Source of the DNA: an uncultured PS1 clade bacterium
Lineage (GTDB): Bacteria; Pseudomonadota; Alphaproteobacteria; MED-G09
Assembly: GCA_902626605.1 (NCBI GenBank)
Contig: CACOFZ010000001.1
Location: 37,501-101,500 of the forward strand
Length of the DNA stretch: 64,000 nucleotides
Direction: 5' to 3'
Below the pieces are notes generated by a model. The model worked only from the letters and a program-made list of their open reading frames with translations. It did no database searches and was not told the DNA's origin. The translations under genes and the position numbers were made by a program. Every line of letters begins with the position of its first letter. Positions within the stretch are counted from its first letter, which is position 1. Positions 16,609 through 26,190 of the stretch are shown here, one piece after another.

Positions 16609-17769
16609 ATGGCTAAAGATAAATCAGGATTTGATACCAGGGCTATTCATGCTGGTCAGAAAAGTGACCCAGTTACTGGTGCTGTTATGACACCTATATA
16701 TGCGTCATCAACCTATGAACAAGAAAGTCCAGGTGTTCATAAAGGTTATGAATATTCTAGAACATCTAACCCAACAAGAAAGGCTCTTGAGGATTGTATT
16801 GCAGATCTAGAGGGCGGTGATTCAGGATTTGCATTTGCCTCTGGAATGGCATCAACATCCACTATTTTGGAATTACTGGATGCTGGTGACCATGTAATAG
16901 CCTCAGATGATCTTTATGGAGGAACGTATAGGTTAATGGAGGAAGTTAGAAAAAGAACATCATCTCTAAATTTTAGTTTTGTTGATTTTTCAAATACTGA
17001 AAATATATTGAAAGAGATTAAGCCAAATACAAAAATGCTTTGGCTAGAAACTCCTTCCAATCCACTTCTAAAAATTACTGATCTTAAAGAAATATCATCC
17101 GTGATTAATGATAAGAATATTATTAAAGTTTGTGATAATACCTTTTCATCACCTTGGATACAAAGACCTTTAGATTTTGATTTTGATATTGTGATGCACT
17201 CAGCAACTAAATATATAGGTGGCCATTCTGATGTTGTAGGAGGTTTGGCAATTACATCAAAAAATAGAACTGATTTATCAGATGAGCTTTCTTATTTAAT
17301 AAATGCCAGCGGGGGTATAGCGGGACCTTTTGATAGTTTTCTTCTTCTAAGAAGCCTAAAGACTTTATCAGTAAGGATGCAAAGACATTCAGAAAATGCT
17401 CAAGCAGTTGCTGAATTTTTAGAGAGTCACCCATCAGTTTCAAAAACTATTTACCCTGGTCTTACAAGTCATCCTCAGCATGAAATTGCTAAGAAGCAGA
17501 TGAATATGTTTGGTGGTATGGTTACATTTATTGTTAAAGGCGGTTTATCATCAGCTAAGAAAGTATTAGAAACTTTAGAGATTTTTACTTTAGCAGAAAG
17601 CTTAGGAGGTGCTGAGAGTCTTGCTGAACATCCAGCAATTATGACGCATGCATCTATACCAAAAGAAACTCGTGAGTCATTAGGAATAGATGATGGACTT
17701 ATTCGTTTATCTGTTGGTCTTGAGTCAATAGAGGATCTTATTAGTGATCTAGATAGAGCCTTAAAATAA
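16609..17769 (+). CDS. Cystathionine gamma-lyase (Cys/Met-metabolism PLP enzyme)
   Basis: This 386-residue fold-type I PLP enzyme belongs to the Cys/Met metabolism family. It has YEYSRTSNPTR, DDLYGGTYR, the PLP lysine in SATKYIGGHSD, and the C-terminal LAEHPAIMTHASIP and IRLSVGLE. It most likely splits cystathionine to cysteine, 2-oxobutyrate and ammonia, completing the pathway started by cbs 9 bases upstream. Cystathionine gamma-synthase activity cannot be ruled out from sequence alone. Its end lies 3 bases from the convergent monooxygenase gene. Confidence 0.87.
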   Translation: MAKDKSGFDTRAIHAGQKSDPVTGAVMTPIYASSTYEQESPGVHKGYEYSRTSNPTRKALEDCIADLEGGDSGFAFASGMASTSTILELLDAGDHVIASDDLYGGTYRLMEEVRKRTSSLNFSFVDFSNTENILKEIKPNTKMLWLETPSNPLLKITDLKEISSVINDKNIIKVCDNTFSSPWIQRPLDFDFDIVMHSATKYIGGHSDVVGGLAITSKNRTDLSDELSYLINASGGIAGPFDSFLLLRSLKTLSVRMQRHSENAQAVAEFLESHPSVSKTIYPGLTSHPQHEIAKKQMNMFGGMVTFIVKGGLSSAKKVLETLEIFTLAESLGGAESLAEHPAIMTHASIPKETRESLGIDDGLIRLSVGLESIEDLISDLDRALK

Positions 17770-17772
17770 TAG

Positions 17773-18972
17773 TTATTTTATTTTTATATTAGAAGCATTA
17801 AATTTATATATCCAACTTGATTGCATCAATATTATTGGAATAATTTTATTTAGAACATATAAACCTGAATGAATAATAAACTTTAATAGTGGATTCTTTA
17901 TATGAAATACTTTTAAATTTCTCGATGAACTTTTTTGAAGTTTTTTGACTCTTCCCTCTCTGTTTTTTTGAAAATAAAAAAGACTTCCTTCATAATTATT
18001 ATTCTTCAAAATAATTCGCGAGAGAATTATAGCATCTTCCATTGCACAGTTTGCTCCTTGACCATATGAGGGTGACATAGGGTGGGCTGCATCGCCAATT
18101 ATTAGGGCTTTTTCAGATGCCCAATTTTTAATAAATTTAATATCAAATAGTCCCCATTTATTCGGCTTATCAACATTTTCTATAATTTCTTCAATGATAT
18201 TATTGGCGCTACCAAAATCACTTTTTAATTCTTCTTTACTTCCAAATTGATGCCAGGACTCATCATGCCATTCATCTTTTCTTACCGTCCCAATAAAATT
18301 TAGAAGATTACCTTTTTTAACTGGATAATGAACAAAATGTTTTTCATTACCCATCCATATGGTTGGTGATAGCTCTGTTATTGATTTTGGTAAATCGTTC
18401 ATATTCACGATACCTCTCCAAGCAATAATATTTGAAAATTCACTTGAAGCATTAGGGTTTAATGTTTTTCTTACTTTTGAATTGATACCATCACAACCTA
18501 TAATTAACGATCCATCGACTTTTTTATCATTATTAAAGGTTACAGTAACAAAATTATTTTTTTCTTCATATCCTTTGAGTTCATAATCAAAAAAAATGAT
18601 TTCTGAATTAATTTTATTAATTTCATCAAATAAAATATTAATTAAATCCTTTCTCTGAGCTTGAAAAAAAGGATATTTAAATTTTTTTTCACTGCTATTA
18701 TTTAAGTTTTGTTTAGCTAGTAAAAAGCCATTATTAAAATTCCTAAGCTCTATATTTACAGGTTTACAGGCAAAAGAGTTAATTTTTTTTTCTAGCCCAA
18801 GGTTATATAAAATGGATGTTCCATTAGGGCTTATGTTTATTCCGGCACCCCTTTGTTCAATTTCTTTTTCTTTTTCAAAAATTAAAACATTAATATTATT
18901 TTTTAAAAGAGCTAGGGCTAGAGTTAATCCACTGATTCCTGCACCAATTATTATAATTGGTTTATTTTTCAT
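17773..18972 (-). CDS. FAD-dependent aromatic-type monooxygenase (group A)
   Basis: The 399-residue protein has the dinucleotide-binding GAGISGLTLA near the N-terminus, a central IGCDGINSKVR motif and the second FAD motif GDAAHPMSPSYGQGANCAME. This is the layout of salicylate and 3-hydroxybenzoate hydroxylases and of UbiH-like enzymes. It would hydroxylate a small aromatic or similar acid using NAD(P)H and oxygen. No ring-cleavage genes adjoin it. It reads divergently from the acetoacetyl-CoA synthetase gene. Confidence 0.85.
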   Translation of the reverse strand: MKNKPIIIIGAGISGLTLALALLKNNINVLIFEKEKEIEQRGAGINISPNGTSILYNLGLEKKINSFACKPVNIELRNFNNGFLLAKQNLNNSSEKKFKYPFFQAQRKDLINILFDEINKINSEIIFFDYELKGYEEKNNFVTVTFNNDKKVDGSLIIGCDGINSKVRKTLNPNASSEFSNIIAWRGIVNMNDLPKSITELSPTIWMGNEKHFVHYPVKKGNLLNFIGTVRKDEWHDESWHQFGSKEELKSDFGSANNIIEEIIENVDKPNKWGLFDIKFIKNWASEKALIIGDAAHPMSPSYGQGANCAMEDAIILSRIILKNNNYEGSLFYFQKNREGRVKKLQKSSSRNLKVFHIKNPLLKFIIHSGLYVLNKIIPIILMQSSWIYKFNASNIKIK

Positions 18973-19055
18973 AAATATTCCTGATTTTAACTAATTATCA
19001 CATTGTCATTTTTTATGGGATTGTCAATAAGCCTTGTTCATATGATTATTAAACA

Positions 19056-20996
19056 ATGAATAAGATTTTATGGAATCCTAATAAAGAAATTATGCAATCT
19101 TCATCAATGATGAAGCTTGGCAAAGATTTTGGTTTCATAAAAGATAATGAAATTCTCGATTATGAATCTCTTCACAACTGGAGCGTGAATAATCTTGATG
19201 ATTTTTGGAGAGAGGTTTGGAAAGGTAATGATGTCATTGGTAATTTTGAAGAGAAAGCATTTTCTCCCAATAAAGATATAAGAAAAGCCACTTTTTTTCC
19301 TAACACAACTCTAAATTTTGCTGAAAATCTTCTTGTTGGTGATGATGATCGTCAGGCAATTAGCTTTCATGGTGAGGGAAGAGAGAGTTTTAGTCTTACC
19401 TTAAAAGAGCTTAAAGAAAAGGTTGCTTCATTAGCTAAATGGATGAAAAAATCAGGTGTTGAAAAAGGTGATTGCGTAGCAACACTGCTTCCAAATTGTC
19501 CAGAAACAATTATTGCCATGTTAGCTTCCTCATCTTTGGGTGCTGTATTTACTTCCTGTTCGCCGGACTTTGGTATAGAGGGAATTCTTGATCGGTTTGG
19601 TCAAAGTAAACCAAAAATTTTATTTTCATGCGATGGCTATGGCTATGGTGGAAAAATTTTTGATGTTAAGAAAAAAGCAATGGAGGTAAGGAAATCTATT
19701 GCATCAATCAATGAGTTAGTTTTTGTTGATTATCTTGATAAAAATAACAATGTAAATGATTCATCTTGGAGCTTTATTATTGAAAATAATAAAACGGAAA
19801 AAATTATTTTCGAACGTGTCCCCTTTAATTCTCCTCTTTATATTTTGTATTCAAGCGGAACAACAGGAAAACCAAAATGTATTGTTCATTCTGTTGGAGG
19901 AGTACTGCTTCAACATATAAAAGAACATACATATCATTGTGACTTTAGAAAAAATGATAGGATTATGTATTTCACCACTTGTGGATGGATGATGTGGAAC
20001 TGGATGGTTTCAGCGTTAGCCAAAGAAGTTACATTGGTAATATATGATGGATCACCAGTTGAACCAGATATTAATATTCTATTTCATATTGCAGATATAG
20101 AAAAGCTTACTTTTTTAGGTGTATCGGCAAAATATATTGATAGTCTTGCAAAAGCTGATGCAAATCCAAAAAAATATTTCAACTTATCAAATTTAAGAAT
20201 AATTGCTTCAACAGGTTCACCACTTGGACCTATTGGATATGATTGGGTCTATTCAAATGTAAAAGAAGATGTTCAATTATCATCAATTTCAGGAGGCACT
20301 GACTTGGTTGCTTGTTTTGTAGGAGGTAATCCTTGTTTACCTATTTTTAGAGGAGAGATTCAATGCGCTATTTTAGGTATGGATATTCAATCATGGAAGA
20401 ATCTGAATAACGATATTGTTGGTGAAGCTGGAGAGTTAGTATGCGTAAACCCTTTCCCCTCAATGCCAATAGAATTTCTTAATGATAAAAATGGTGAAAA
20501 ATATAAGCGAGCATATTTTACCAAATATCCAAATGTTTGGCATCATGGTGACTTTATTATTAAGACAGATAGAAAAACATTCATTGTTGAGGGAAGATCT
20601 GATGCAACCCTAAACCCTGGTGGGATAAGGATTGGTACCGCTGAAATATATAGACATGTTGAAAATCATAAAAAAGTAAAAGAAGCTCTTGCGGTAGGAC
20701 AAGATTGGGAGGGAGATCAAAGAATAATTTTGTATTTAATTATGAAAGAAGGTGTCACTCTTAATGATAACTTAATTTTAGAAATTAAATCACTTATAAG
20801 GCAAAAAGCTAGCCCAAGGCACGTACCATCAAAAATTTTTCAGGTTAATGATTTCCCTAGAACAAGATCAGGTAAAATTTCTGAGCTTGCAGTCAAGGAT
20901 ATAATACATAATAAGGAAATTAAAAATACCGAGGCATTAATTAATCCTGAGATATTGAGTATTTTTAGAGAGTTTCCAGATTTATTCGAAAAATAA
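19056..20996 (+). CDS. aacS: Acetoacetate-CoA ligase
   Basis: This 646-residue adenylate-forming enzyme is the right size for acetoacetyl-CoA synthetase. It shows the P-loop-like YSSGTTGKPKCIVHS, followed by CGWMMWNWMVSALA, the SGGTDL motif and WHHGDF. Near the C-terminus PRTRSGKISE contains the acylation lysine. It would activate acetoacetate from ketone bodies or leucine breakdown for thiolysis by a thiolase such as the one at 35058. Only 4 bases separate it from the convergent monooxygenase gene. Confidence 0.92.
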   Translation: MNKILWNPNKEIMQSSSMMKLGKDFGFIKDNEILDYESLHNWSVNNLDDFWREVWKGNDVIGNFEEKAFSPNKDIRKATFFPNTTLNFAENLLVGDDDRQAISFHGEGRESFSLTLKELKEKVASLAKWMKKSGVEKGDCVATLLPNCPETIIAMLASSSLGAVFTSCSPDFGIEGILDRFGQSKPKILFSCDGYGYGGKIFDVKKKAMEVRKSIASINELVFVDYLDKNNNVNDSSWSFIIENNKTEKIIFERVPFNSPLYILYSSGTTGKPKCIVHSVGGVLLQHIKEHTYHCDFRKNDRIMYFTTCGWMMWNWMVSALAKEVTLVIYDGSPVEPDINILFHIADIEKLTFLGVSAKYIDSLAKADANPKKYFNLSNLRIIASTGSPLGPIGYDWVYSNVKEDVQLSSISGGTDLVACFVGGNPCLPIFRGEIQCAILGMDIQSWKNLNNDIVGEAGELVCVNPFPSMPIEFLNDKNGEKYKRAYFTKYPNVWHHGDFIIKTDRKTFIVEGRSDATLNPGGIRIGTAEIYRHVENHKKVKEALAVGQDWEGDQRIILYLIMKEGVTLNDNLILEIKSLIRQKASPRHVPSKIFQVNDFPRTRSGKISELAVKDIIHNKEIKNTEALINPEILSIFREFPDLFEK

Positions 20997-21000
20997 TTAT

Positions 21001-22530
21001 TTATTCTGTATTTAGCTCATTATAATTTGGACGTGACATCATAAAATAATATTGCGTTCCATAGCCAGGATAATTATTTATTATCTTTCCTTCTTTGGTT
21101 TTATACCAACTACCGCAATTAGTTGCCCATACCGTGTCACTAAGTTTCTTCTGTAACTTTTCATTATATGACTTCATTGCTGAATTCTTTACATCTAAAT
21201 AATTAAGTTTTTTACTATTCATAAATCGTAAACATTTCATTATGTACATTATCTGGGATTCAATCATGTATATAATTGATACATGCCCGGTATTAGTGTT
21301 TGGGCCGTAACAAATATAAAAATTAGGAAAATTTGGAACCATTACACCTCTGTATGCCTCGGCTCCCTTAGCCCAAACATCATCTAATTCTAAATCATTT
21401 AACCCTATAATTTTAACTGGAGAAATAAAAATATTAGCCTCAAAGCCAGTTCCAAATATTATTGCGTCAACCTCGTGATAATTTCCATCTTTAGTTATTA
21501 TCTTATTATCAATAATTTTATCTATTAATGATGTTTCGAGGTAAACATTATCCCTACATATTGCTGGATAATAATCATTTGTAGGTATTATTCTTTTACA
21601 GCCAATTGGATAGTCAGGTATAAGCTTTTCTTTAAGATTTTCATCTTTAATTTGCTCATCTAGTAACATAAGGGCACCAGCTTTATATACATCTTCGAAT
21701 TTAAATAATTTAAATTTAGTAAGGACAGCTGAAACTATTTTTTCAAAAAATTTAACAACTTTATTATGCTTGTAATAAAAAGCTAAATAGTTTCTCTCCT
21801 GTGTTAGATAGAAATAAAATCTATAGAGCCTTGCTAAAAGAGGAATATTATTTAAACAAAATTTTTCAAAAGCACCATAATATCTATCAGGTTTAGGCAC
21901 TATCCAATTATTACTTCTTTGGAAAATAGTCAGTTTTTCAACCTTTCCAGCAATTTTAGGAATAAAACCTATTGCACTTGGTCCATTACCAATAACAGCA
22001 ACTTTTTTTCCTTCTAAATTATAATCGTGATCCCACTTAGCGCTATGAAAAGTATGACCGCTAAAATCACTTAAGCCATCTATATCTGGATACTTGGGAT
22101 TATTTAGCTGTCCAAGGCCACTAATTAATGATCGCGATTTATAAACATCCCCACTTGATAGAGAGGTTTCCCAATAATTTTCTTTTTGATTAAATTTTGA
22201 CTCTTTAACTTCACTATTGAATTTTATATGTGGTCTTATATTAAATTTATCGGTAACGTTCTCAAGATAATCGAGTATTTCATATTGTTCAGGAAAAGTT
22301 TTTGACCAATTTGGATTCATTGAAAATGAGTAAGAGTAAAAATGCGAGGGGACATCACAGCATAATCCTGGATATGTATTATTTCGCCAAGTTCCTCCAA
22401 CACCCTCATTTTTCTCAATGATTAAAAATGTTTGATTTTTTTCTTTTAACAAACTATGTGCCATTCCTATTCCTGAAATACCTGCACCAAGAATAATAAT
22501 GTCATATATAGTGTTGCTATTACTTCCCAT
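21001..22530 (-). CDS. Baeyer-Villiger-type flavin monooxygenase
   Basis: This 509-residue flavoprotein has an N-terminal Rossmann motif GAGISGIGMAH and a second one (VIGNGPSAIGFIP). Between them is the Baeyer-Villiger fingerprint FSGHTFHSAKWD, matching FxGxxxHxxxW(P/D) exactly. It would insert oxygen next to a ketone, or oxidise N or S, using NADPH. The substrate is unknown. The gene reads divergently from the zinc alcohol dehydrogenase at 22608, which could supply a ketone; that link is speculative. Confidence 0.88.
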   Translation of the reverse strand: MGSNSNTIYDIIILGAGISGIGMAHSLLKEKNQTFLIIEKNEGVGGTWRNNTYPGLCCDVPSHFYSYSFSMNPNWSKTFPEQYEILDYLENVTDKFNIRPHIKFNSEVKESKFNQKENYWETSLSSGDVYKSRSLISGLGQLNNPKYPDIDGLSDFSGHTFHSAKWDHDYNLEGKKVAVIGNGPSAIGFIPKIAGKVEKLTIFQRSNNWIVPKPDRYYGAFEKFCLNNIPLLARLYRFYFYLTQERNYLAFYYKHNKVVKFFEKIVSAVLTKFKLFKFEDVYKAGALMLLDEQIKDENLKEKLIPDYPIGCKRIIPTNDYYPAICRDNVYLETSLIDKIIDNKIITKDGNYHEVDAIIFGTGFEANIFISPVKIIGLNDLELDDVWAKGAEAYRGVMVPNFPNFYICYGPNTNTGHVSIIYMIESQIMYIMKCLRFMNSKKLNYLDVKNSAMKSYNEKLQKKLSDTVWATNCGSWYKTKEGKIINNYPGYGTQYYFMMSRPNYNELNTE

Positions 22531-22607
22531 ATTAGCGAGATTATATTTAAGGTATGGATTTGCAAGTTAAATCTTATATTATGGTTTATCAATATAAGGA
22601 AAATTTT

Positions 22608-23549
22608 ATGAAGGCTGTAAATTACTCTGAAGGTAAAGTTAATTTGATAAATGTCCCTAAACCAACTGGTGAAGGAGTTCTTGTTAAAATAAATAACTGT
22701 GGTATTTGTGGAACTGATATCCATATGTTGGATAGCAATGGTCATTTTCCTCATATTGCCGGCCATGAAATGACAGGTAATTTAAGTAATGGAACACTTG
22801 TAGCCATAGAGCCACTCAAATACTGTGGAAGATGCGAAGTTTGTGAGTCAGGTGATTATAATCTTTGCTCTGCAGATGAGGCTGAATTGATTGGGCTTAC
22901 ATCGGATGGAGGAATGGCAGAAGAAATTATTGTACCAGAACATGCGCTAGTTAAATTAAATCAAGAAATGGATGCAAAGATTTCTTGTCTTGTTGAGCCA
23001 ATAGCTGTTGCTGTTCATGGATATGTATTAACTAAAACTCTGTCAAATCATAGAGTGGCTGTCGTAGGTGGAGGGTCTATCGGCCAATGTGCAGTTTTTG
23101 CAGCTAAGTCAATGGGATGTGAAGTTGATCTTTATGCAAGATATGAGCATCAATTTGAAGCAGCTGAAATGTGTGGTGTAAAAGAACCAAGTGGCGTTTA
23201 TGACAGAGTTGTTGATTGTGTTGGGTCGGCTGATGCAATTCAAAAATGTATTGAATTTTTAAAACCTCAAGGAAAAATTATTGGATTGGCTGTTGCTTGG
23301 GACGATATTAAAATTCCAGGCATTCCAGCTGTCAATAAGGAGGCTTCATATCATACCTCTCGTTGTTATGGATTAGGACCTAATGGGAGAGATATTGATA
23401 TTGCAGCAAAAATGCTTTTTGATTTTAATGAGCTAGCATCAAAAATTATAACTCATAGATTTCCTATAGATGATGCTCAGGAAGCTTTTAGAACTGCTGC
23501 AGATAGAAAATCTGGTGCTATAAAAGTTGTCTTAGATATTAATATTTAA
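22608..23549 (+). CDS. Zinc-dependent alcohol/polyol dehydrogenase (MDR family)
   Basis: The 313-residue medium-chain dehydrogenase has the catalytic zinc region CGICGTDIH and GHEMTG, and the four-cysteine structural zinc lobe CGRCEVCESGDYNLC. The Rossmann motif is VVGGGSIGQCA. The protein is a little shorter than typical sorbitol or threonine dehydrogenases. The ATG at 22608 is preferred over 22554 because AAGGAA lies 8 bases upstream and MKAVNY is the family start. An FMN dehydrogenase gene follows after 17 bases. Confidence 0.87.
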   Translation: MKAVNYSEGKVNLINVPKPTGEGVLVKINNCGICGTDIHMLDSNGHFPHIAGHEMTGNLSNGTLVAIEPLKYCGRCEVCESGDYNLCSADEAELIGLTSDGGMAEEIIVPEHALVKLNQEMDAKISCLVEPIAVAVHGYVLTKTLSNHRVAVVGGGSIGQCAVFAAKSMGCEVDLYARYEHQFEAAEMCGVKEPSGVYDRVVDCVGSADAIQKCIEFLKPQGKIIGLAVAWDDIKIPGIPAVNKEASYHTSRCYGLGPNGRDIDIAAKMLFDFNELASKIITHRFPIDDAQEAFRTAADRKSGAIKVVLDINI

Positions 23550-23566
23550 TTGGATAGGTTATTTTA

Positions 23567-24733
23567 TTGAGTAAATATTATAATATTGATGATTTAAGAC
23601 TTCTTGCAAAAAGAAGAGTTCCTCAAGCAGTTTTTGATTATGCTGATGGTGCAGCAGAGGACGAATTAACAAAAAAAAATAATAGAAAAGCTTTTAAAAA
23701 ATGGAAGCTTATTCCAGACGCTTTAGTTGATGTAGCAGAGGTTGACACAGAAACTGAAGTTCTAGGGACAAAAATGCCCTATCCTTTTGCGTTGGGACCA
23801 ACAGCAATTTCGTATCTTTTTCATCATTCAGGTGAACCAGCTGTTGCAAGAGCGGCTTCTAAAAGAAATTTTCCTTCTACATTATCTTCTATAGCTAGTA
23901 CAAATATAGAGGATTATGCTGATGCATCCGACGGATCAATTTGGTATCAAATGTATGTATGGAAAAATAGAGAAATTAGCTATGATTTTATAAAAAGGTG
24001 CAAGGAAAAAAAGTATAAAGCAATAATGCTAACAGTAGATGTTCCTGTAGGTGGAAAACGAGAGAGAGATCTTAGAAGTGGTATGACTGTACCTCCTCGT
24101 TTGACTTTAGCTTCAATTATTGACGCAGCTTTTCATCCATCATGGTGGTGGAATTTTATTTTTGGGCCAAAAATCAAATTCGCAAATGTTAAAGAGAAAT
24201 TTACCGGTGAAAAGAAAAATCTTAGCAATATTATGACATACATGAATCAACAATTTGATCCTTCTGTGACATGGGAAGAAGCGAAACAAATTGCGTCTAT
24301 GTGGGGTGGTCCATTTGCGATAAAGGGTATAATGAATTCAACCGATGCAGAAAAAGCTATAGAAATTGGAGCTTCAGCTATTGTTATTTCTAATCACGGC
24401 GGAAGGCAACTCGATAGTGCCGCTGCGCCAATAGATGTTTTACCCAATATTGTAAAAAGTGTTAATAATAGAGTTGAAATTCTAATTGATGGAGGAATTA
24501 GAAGAGGTTCTGATATTGTTAAAGCTATTGCCCTTGGAGCAGACGCATGTTTAATTGGCAGGCCTTGGGTTTATGGTTTGGCTGCTAAAGGTGAGGAGGG
24601 TGTTGGTATCGCTATAGATGTTTTAGCTTCCGAAGTAAAAAGGAACCTTCAACTTTTAGGCTGTAAAAGTTTAAAAGATCTTAAGAGAAAGCACATAGCT
24701 TTGGATCGAGAATTATTAAATGATATTGAGTAG
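23567..24733 (+). CDS. lldD: FMN-dependent L-lactate/2-hydroxy-acid dehydrogenase
   Basis: This 388-residue TIM-barrel flavoenzyme has an N-terminal VFDYADGAAEDE, the catalytic His in SNHGGRQLDSAAAP, and the FMN phosphate site DGGIRRGSDIVKA with ADACLIGRP. It oxidises L-lactate or another (S)-2-hydroxy acid and passes electrons to quinone or oxygen. Translation begins at a TTG (GGATAGG upstream); no ATG lies before the conserved SKYYNIDDLR start. A serine hydrolase gene starts 3 bases after its stop. Substrate choice among lactate, glycolate and mandelate is open. Confidence 0.87.
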   Translation: MSKYYNIDDLRLLAKRRVPQAVFDYADGAAEDELTKKNNRKAFKKWKLIPDALVDVAEVDTETEVLGTKMPYPFALGPTAISYLFHHSGEPAVARAASKRNFPSTLSSIASTNIEDYADASDGSIWYQMYVWKNREISYDFIKRCKEKKYKAIMLTVDVPVGGKRERDLRSGMTVPPRLTLASIIDAAFHPSWWWNFIFGPKIKFANVKEKFTGEKKNLSNIMTYMNQQFDPSVTWEEAKQIASMWGGPFAIKGIMNSTDAEKAIEIGASAIVISNHGGRQLDSAAAPIDVLPNIVKSVNNRVEILIDGGIRRGSDIVKAIALGADACLIGRPWVYGLAAKGEEGVGIAIDVLASEVKRNLQLLGCKSLKDLKRKHIALDRELLNDIE

Positions 24734-24736
24734 TAA

Positions 24737-26032
24737 ATGTATCAAGAAAAAATAAAAAATTATAAACAAAGCAATAAAAATGAGTTTGACCTTGGCTTTA
24801 ATAGCGAGAGATTGGCATATATTCCAGGTTATTTTTCATCATATTTAAATAAATTGAAACTTCCAAATTTTACAATCCTTGTTTCAAGAGATAATCAAAT
24901 TGTCCATTTATCTTCTCAAGGAGTTGCGAGTGTAGAGGATAGAACTGAATTAAATTATGACTCAATATACAGAATTTTTTCAATGACTAAACCAATTACC
25001 TCATCAGCTATAATGATGCTCTATGAGAGAGGTTTATTACGTTTAGAGCATGAGGTATCTAGATATCTTCCAGAGTTTAGAGATATTAAAGTTTGGGATG
25101 GAGGAGATGTTAAAAATTATAAAGTTCGAGAACCCAGCCAGCCAATCTTAATAAAAGATTTATTAACACATACGTCTGGTATGACATATGGATTTATGGT
25201 GGGACATCCAGTTATCAAACTCTATAACTCTAGCGGTATAGCTTCAGCAAAAAATCCAGAAACAAAAAAAGAAATGAATCTTGAGGAGTATTCAAATATT
25301 GCAGCCTCCTTACCGCTTACATTTGATCCAGGAGCTAAATGGAATTACTCAATTTCTATAGATATCCTAGGTAGAATTATTGAGGTTATTTCCGGACAAA
25401 AACTTGATGATTTTTTTAAAGAAAATATTTTTAAACCATTAAATATGATTGATACAGACTTTTACGTACCTGAAGAAAAACATCATAGATTTGTTGATTG
25501 TTATCAGGAACTAGTTTCAAAGTCAGGTAATAAGCTTAAACGTTGTTACAAAGGTGGTGAAGATATTTATTCCAAAAAAAGAAATTTTTTGTCAGGCGGC
25601 GGCGGCTTATGCTCAACCCTTGCTGATTATGCAAATTTTTGTCAAATGATACTAAATGAAGGTTATTTTGACGGAAAACAATTACTAAGCCCGATGACAG
25701 TAAGATTTATGAGAGAAAATCATCTTCCAAATAATCAAACTATGAGTGAGATGGGCGATGATAATTTTTCAGAGGTGAGGCATGATGGTGCTGGATTTGG
25801 TCTTGGATTTTCGTGTCTTGTCGATCAAGTTAAATCTATGTCACCAATGTCAACTGGATCAATTTCCTGGGGTGGAATGGCAAGTACTTTTTTTTGGATA
25901 GATCCCAAAGAAAACCTTTTTTCAATTTTGTTAACTCAATTGATACCCTCTGGAAGATATCCTATAAGACCACAAGCTCAAACTTTGGTTTACTCGGCTT
26001 TAAGTGAGCTTAATAAAAATACTAGACTTTAA
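24737..26032 (+). CDS. Serine hydrolase, beta-lactamase/esterase (S12) family
   Basis: The 431-residue protein has the SxxK catalytic motif in FSMTKPITSS, a Tyr motif in WNYSISIDILG and a C-terminal SWGGMASTFFW that fills the KTG-like position. This fits family VIII esterases and class C-like hydrolases more than true beta-lactamases. No signal peptide is visible, so it is probably cytoplasmic. It starts 3 bases after the FMN dehydrogenase stop, in one operon. Its substrate may be an ester or lactone related to the oxidations upstream (inference). Confidence 0.85.
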   Translation: MYQEKIKNYKQSNKNEFDLGFNSERLAYIPGYFSSYLNKLKLPNFTILVSRDNQIVHLSSQGVASVEDRTELNYDSIYRIFSMTKPITSSAIMMLYERGLLRLEHEVSRYLPEFRDIKVWDGGDVKNYKVREPSQPILIKDLLTHTSGMTYGFMVGHPVIKLYNSSGIASAKNPETKKEMNLEEYSNIAASLPLTFDPGAKWNYSISIDILGRIIEVISGQKLDDFFKENIFKPLNMIDTDFYVPEEKHHRFVDCYQELVSKSGNKLKRCYKGGEDIYSKKRNFLSGGGGLCSTLADYANFCQMILNEGYFDGKQLLSPMTVRFMRENHLPNNQTMSEMGDDNFSEVRHDGAGFGLGFSCLVDQVKSMSPMSTGSISWGGMASTFFWIDPKENLFSILLTQLIPSGRYPIRPQAQTLVYSALSELNKNTRL

Positions 26033-26072
26033 ATGATAATAATTATAAGTTCATCTTAATTCGAATATGAAT

Positions 26073-26134
26073 ACGTGGTGATTTGAGCCAGTCGGCTTGC
26101 GTCCACGTGAAAAAAAATCGCTAAAAATGACTGG
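26073..26134 (+). promoter_or_regulatory. SAM-II riboswitch aptamer
   Basis: P1 is ACGTGG (26073-26078) with CCACGT (26103-26108). The loop has the conserved TGATTTG and GGCTTGC. Past P1 comes the A-rich linker with the conserved GCTAAA. The pseudoknot P2 forms between CCAGTC (26088-26093) and GACTGG (26129-26134), a perfect 6 bp. This is the SAM-II architecture, which binds S-adenosylmethionine in alphaproteobacteria. It sits directly before metY, a methionine-pathway gene it would repress when SAM is plentiful. Confidence 0.92.
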
Positions 26135-26139
26135 GGGAT

Positions 26140-26163
26140 ACCCGGGTAAAGCCGGGTTTTTTT
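26140..26163 (+). terminator. Intrinsic terminator serving as riboswitch expression platform
   Basis: CCCGG and CCGGG pair around a GTAAAG loop, extended by an A-T pair, and seven T follow. It begins 6 bases after the aptamer, between riboswitch and metY. The GGGGG at 26133-26137 includes two bases of P2 and could otherwise pair with the terminator's CCC. SAM binding would therefore favour termination. The structure is seen; the switching logic is inferred. Confidence 0.85.
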
Positions 26164-26188
26164 ATCTCTCAGTAAAAAAAGGAGATAA
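26162..26188 (+). promoter_or_regulatory. Hairpin sequestering the metY Shine-Dalgarno
   Basis: TTATCTCT (26162-26169) can pair with GGAGATAA (26181-26188) over 8 bp with one G-U, around an 11-base loop. The 3' arm contains the metY Shine-Dalgarno AAGGAGAT. If formed, the hairpin would reduce translation of read-through transcripts. Confidence 0.5.
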
Positions 26189-26190
26189 AA

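Noticed and set aside
24737-26032. Beta-lactam resistance gene
   Set aside because: The protein has no signal peptide and its motifs fit family VIII esterases; resistance cannot be claimed.
26164-26190. A SAM-V riboswitch in tandem with SAM-II
   Set aside because: Only 27 bases remain between the terminator and the metY ATG, too few for a SAM-V aptamer; only a simple Shine-Dalgarno hairpin is seen.
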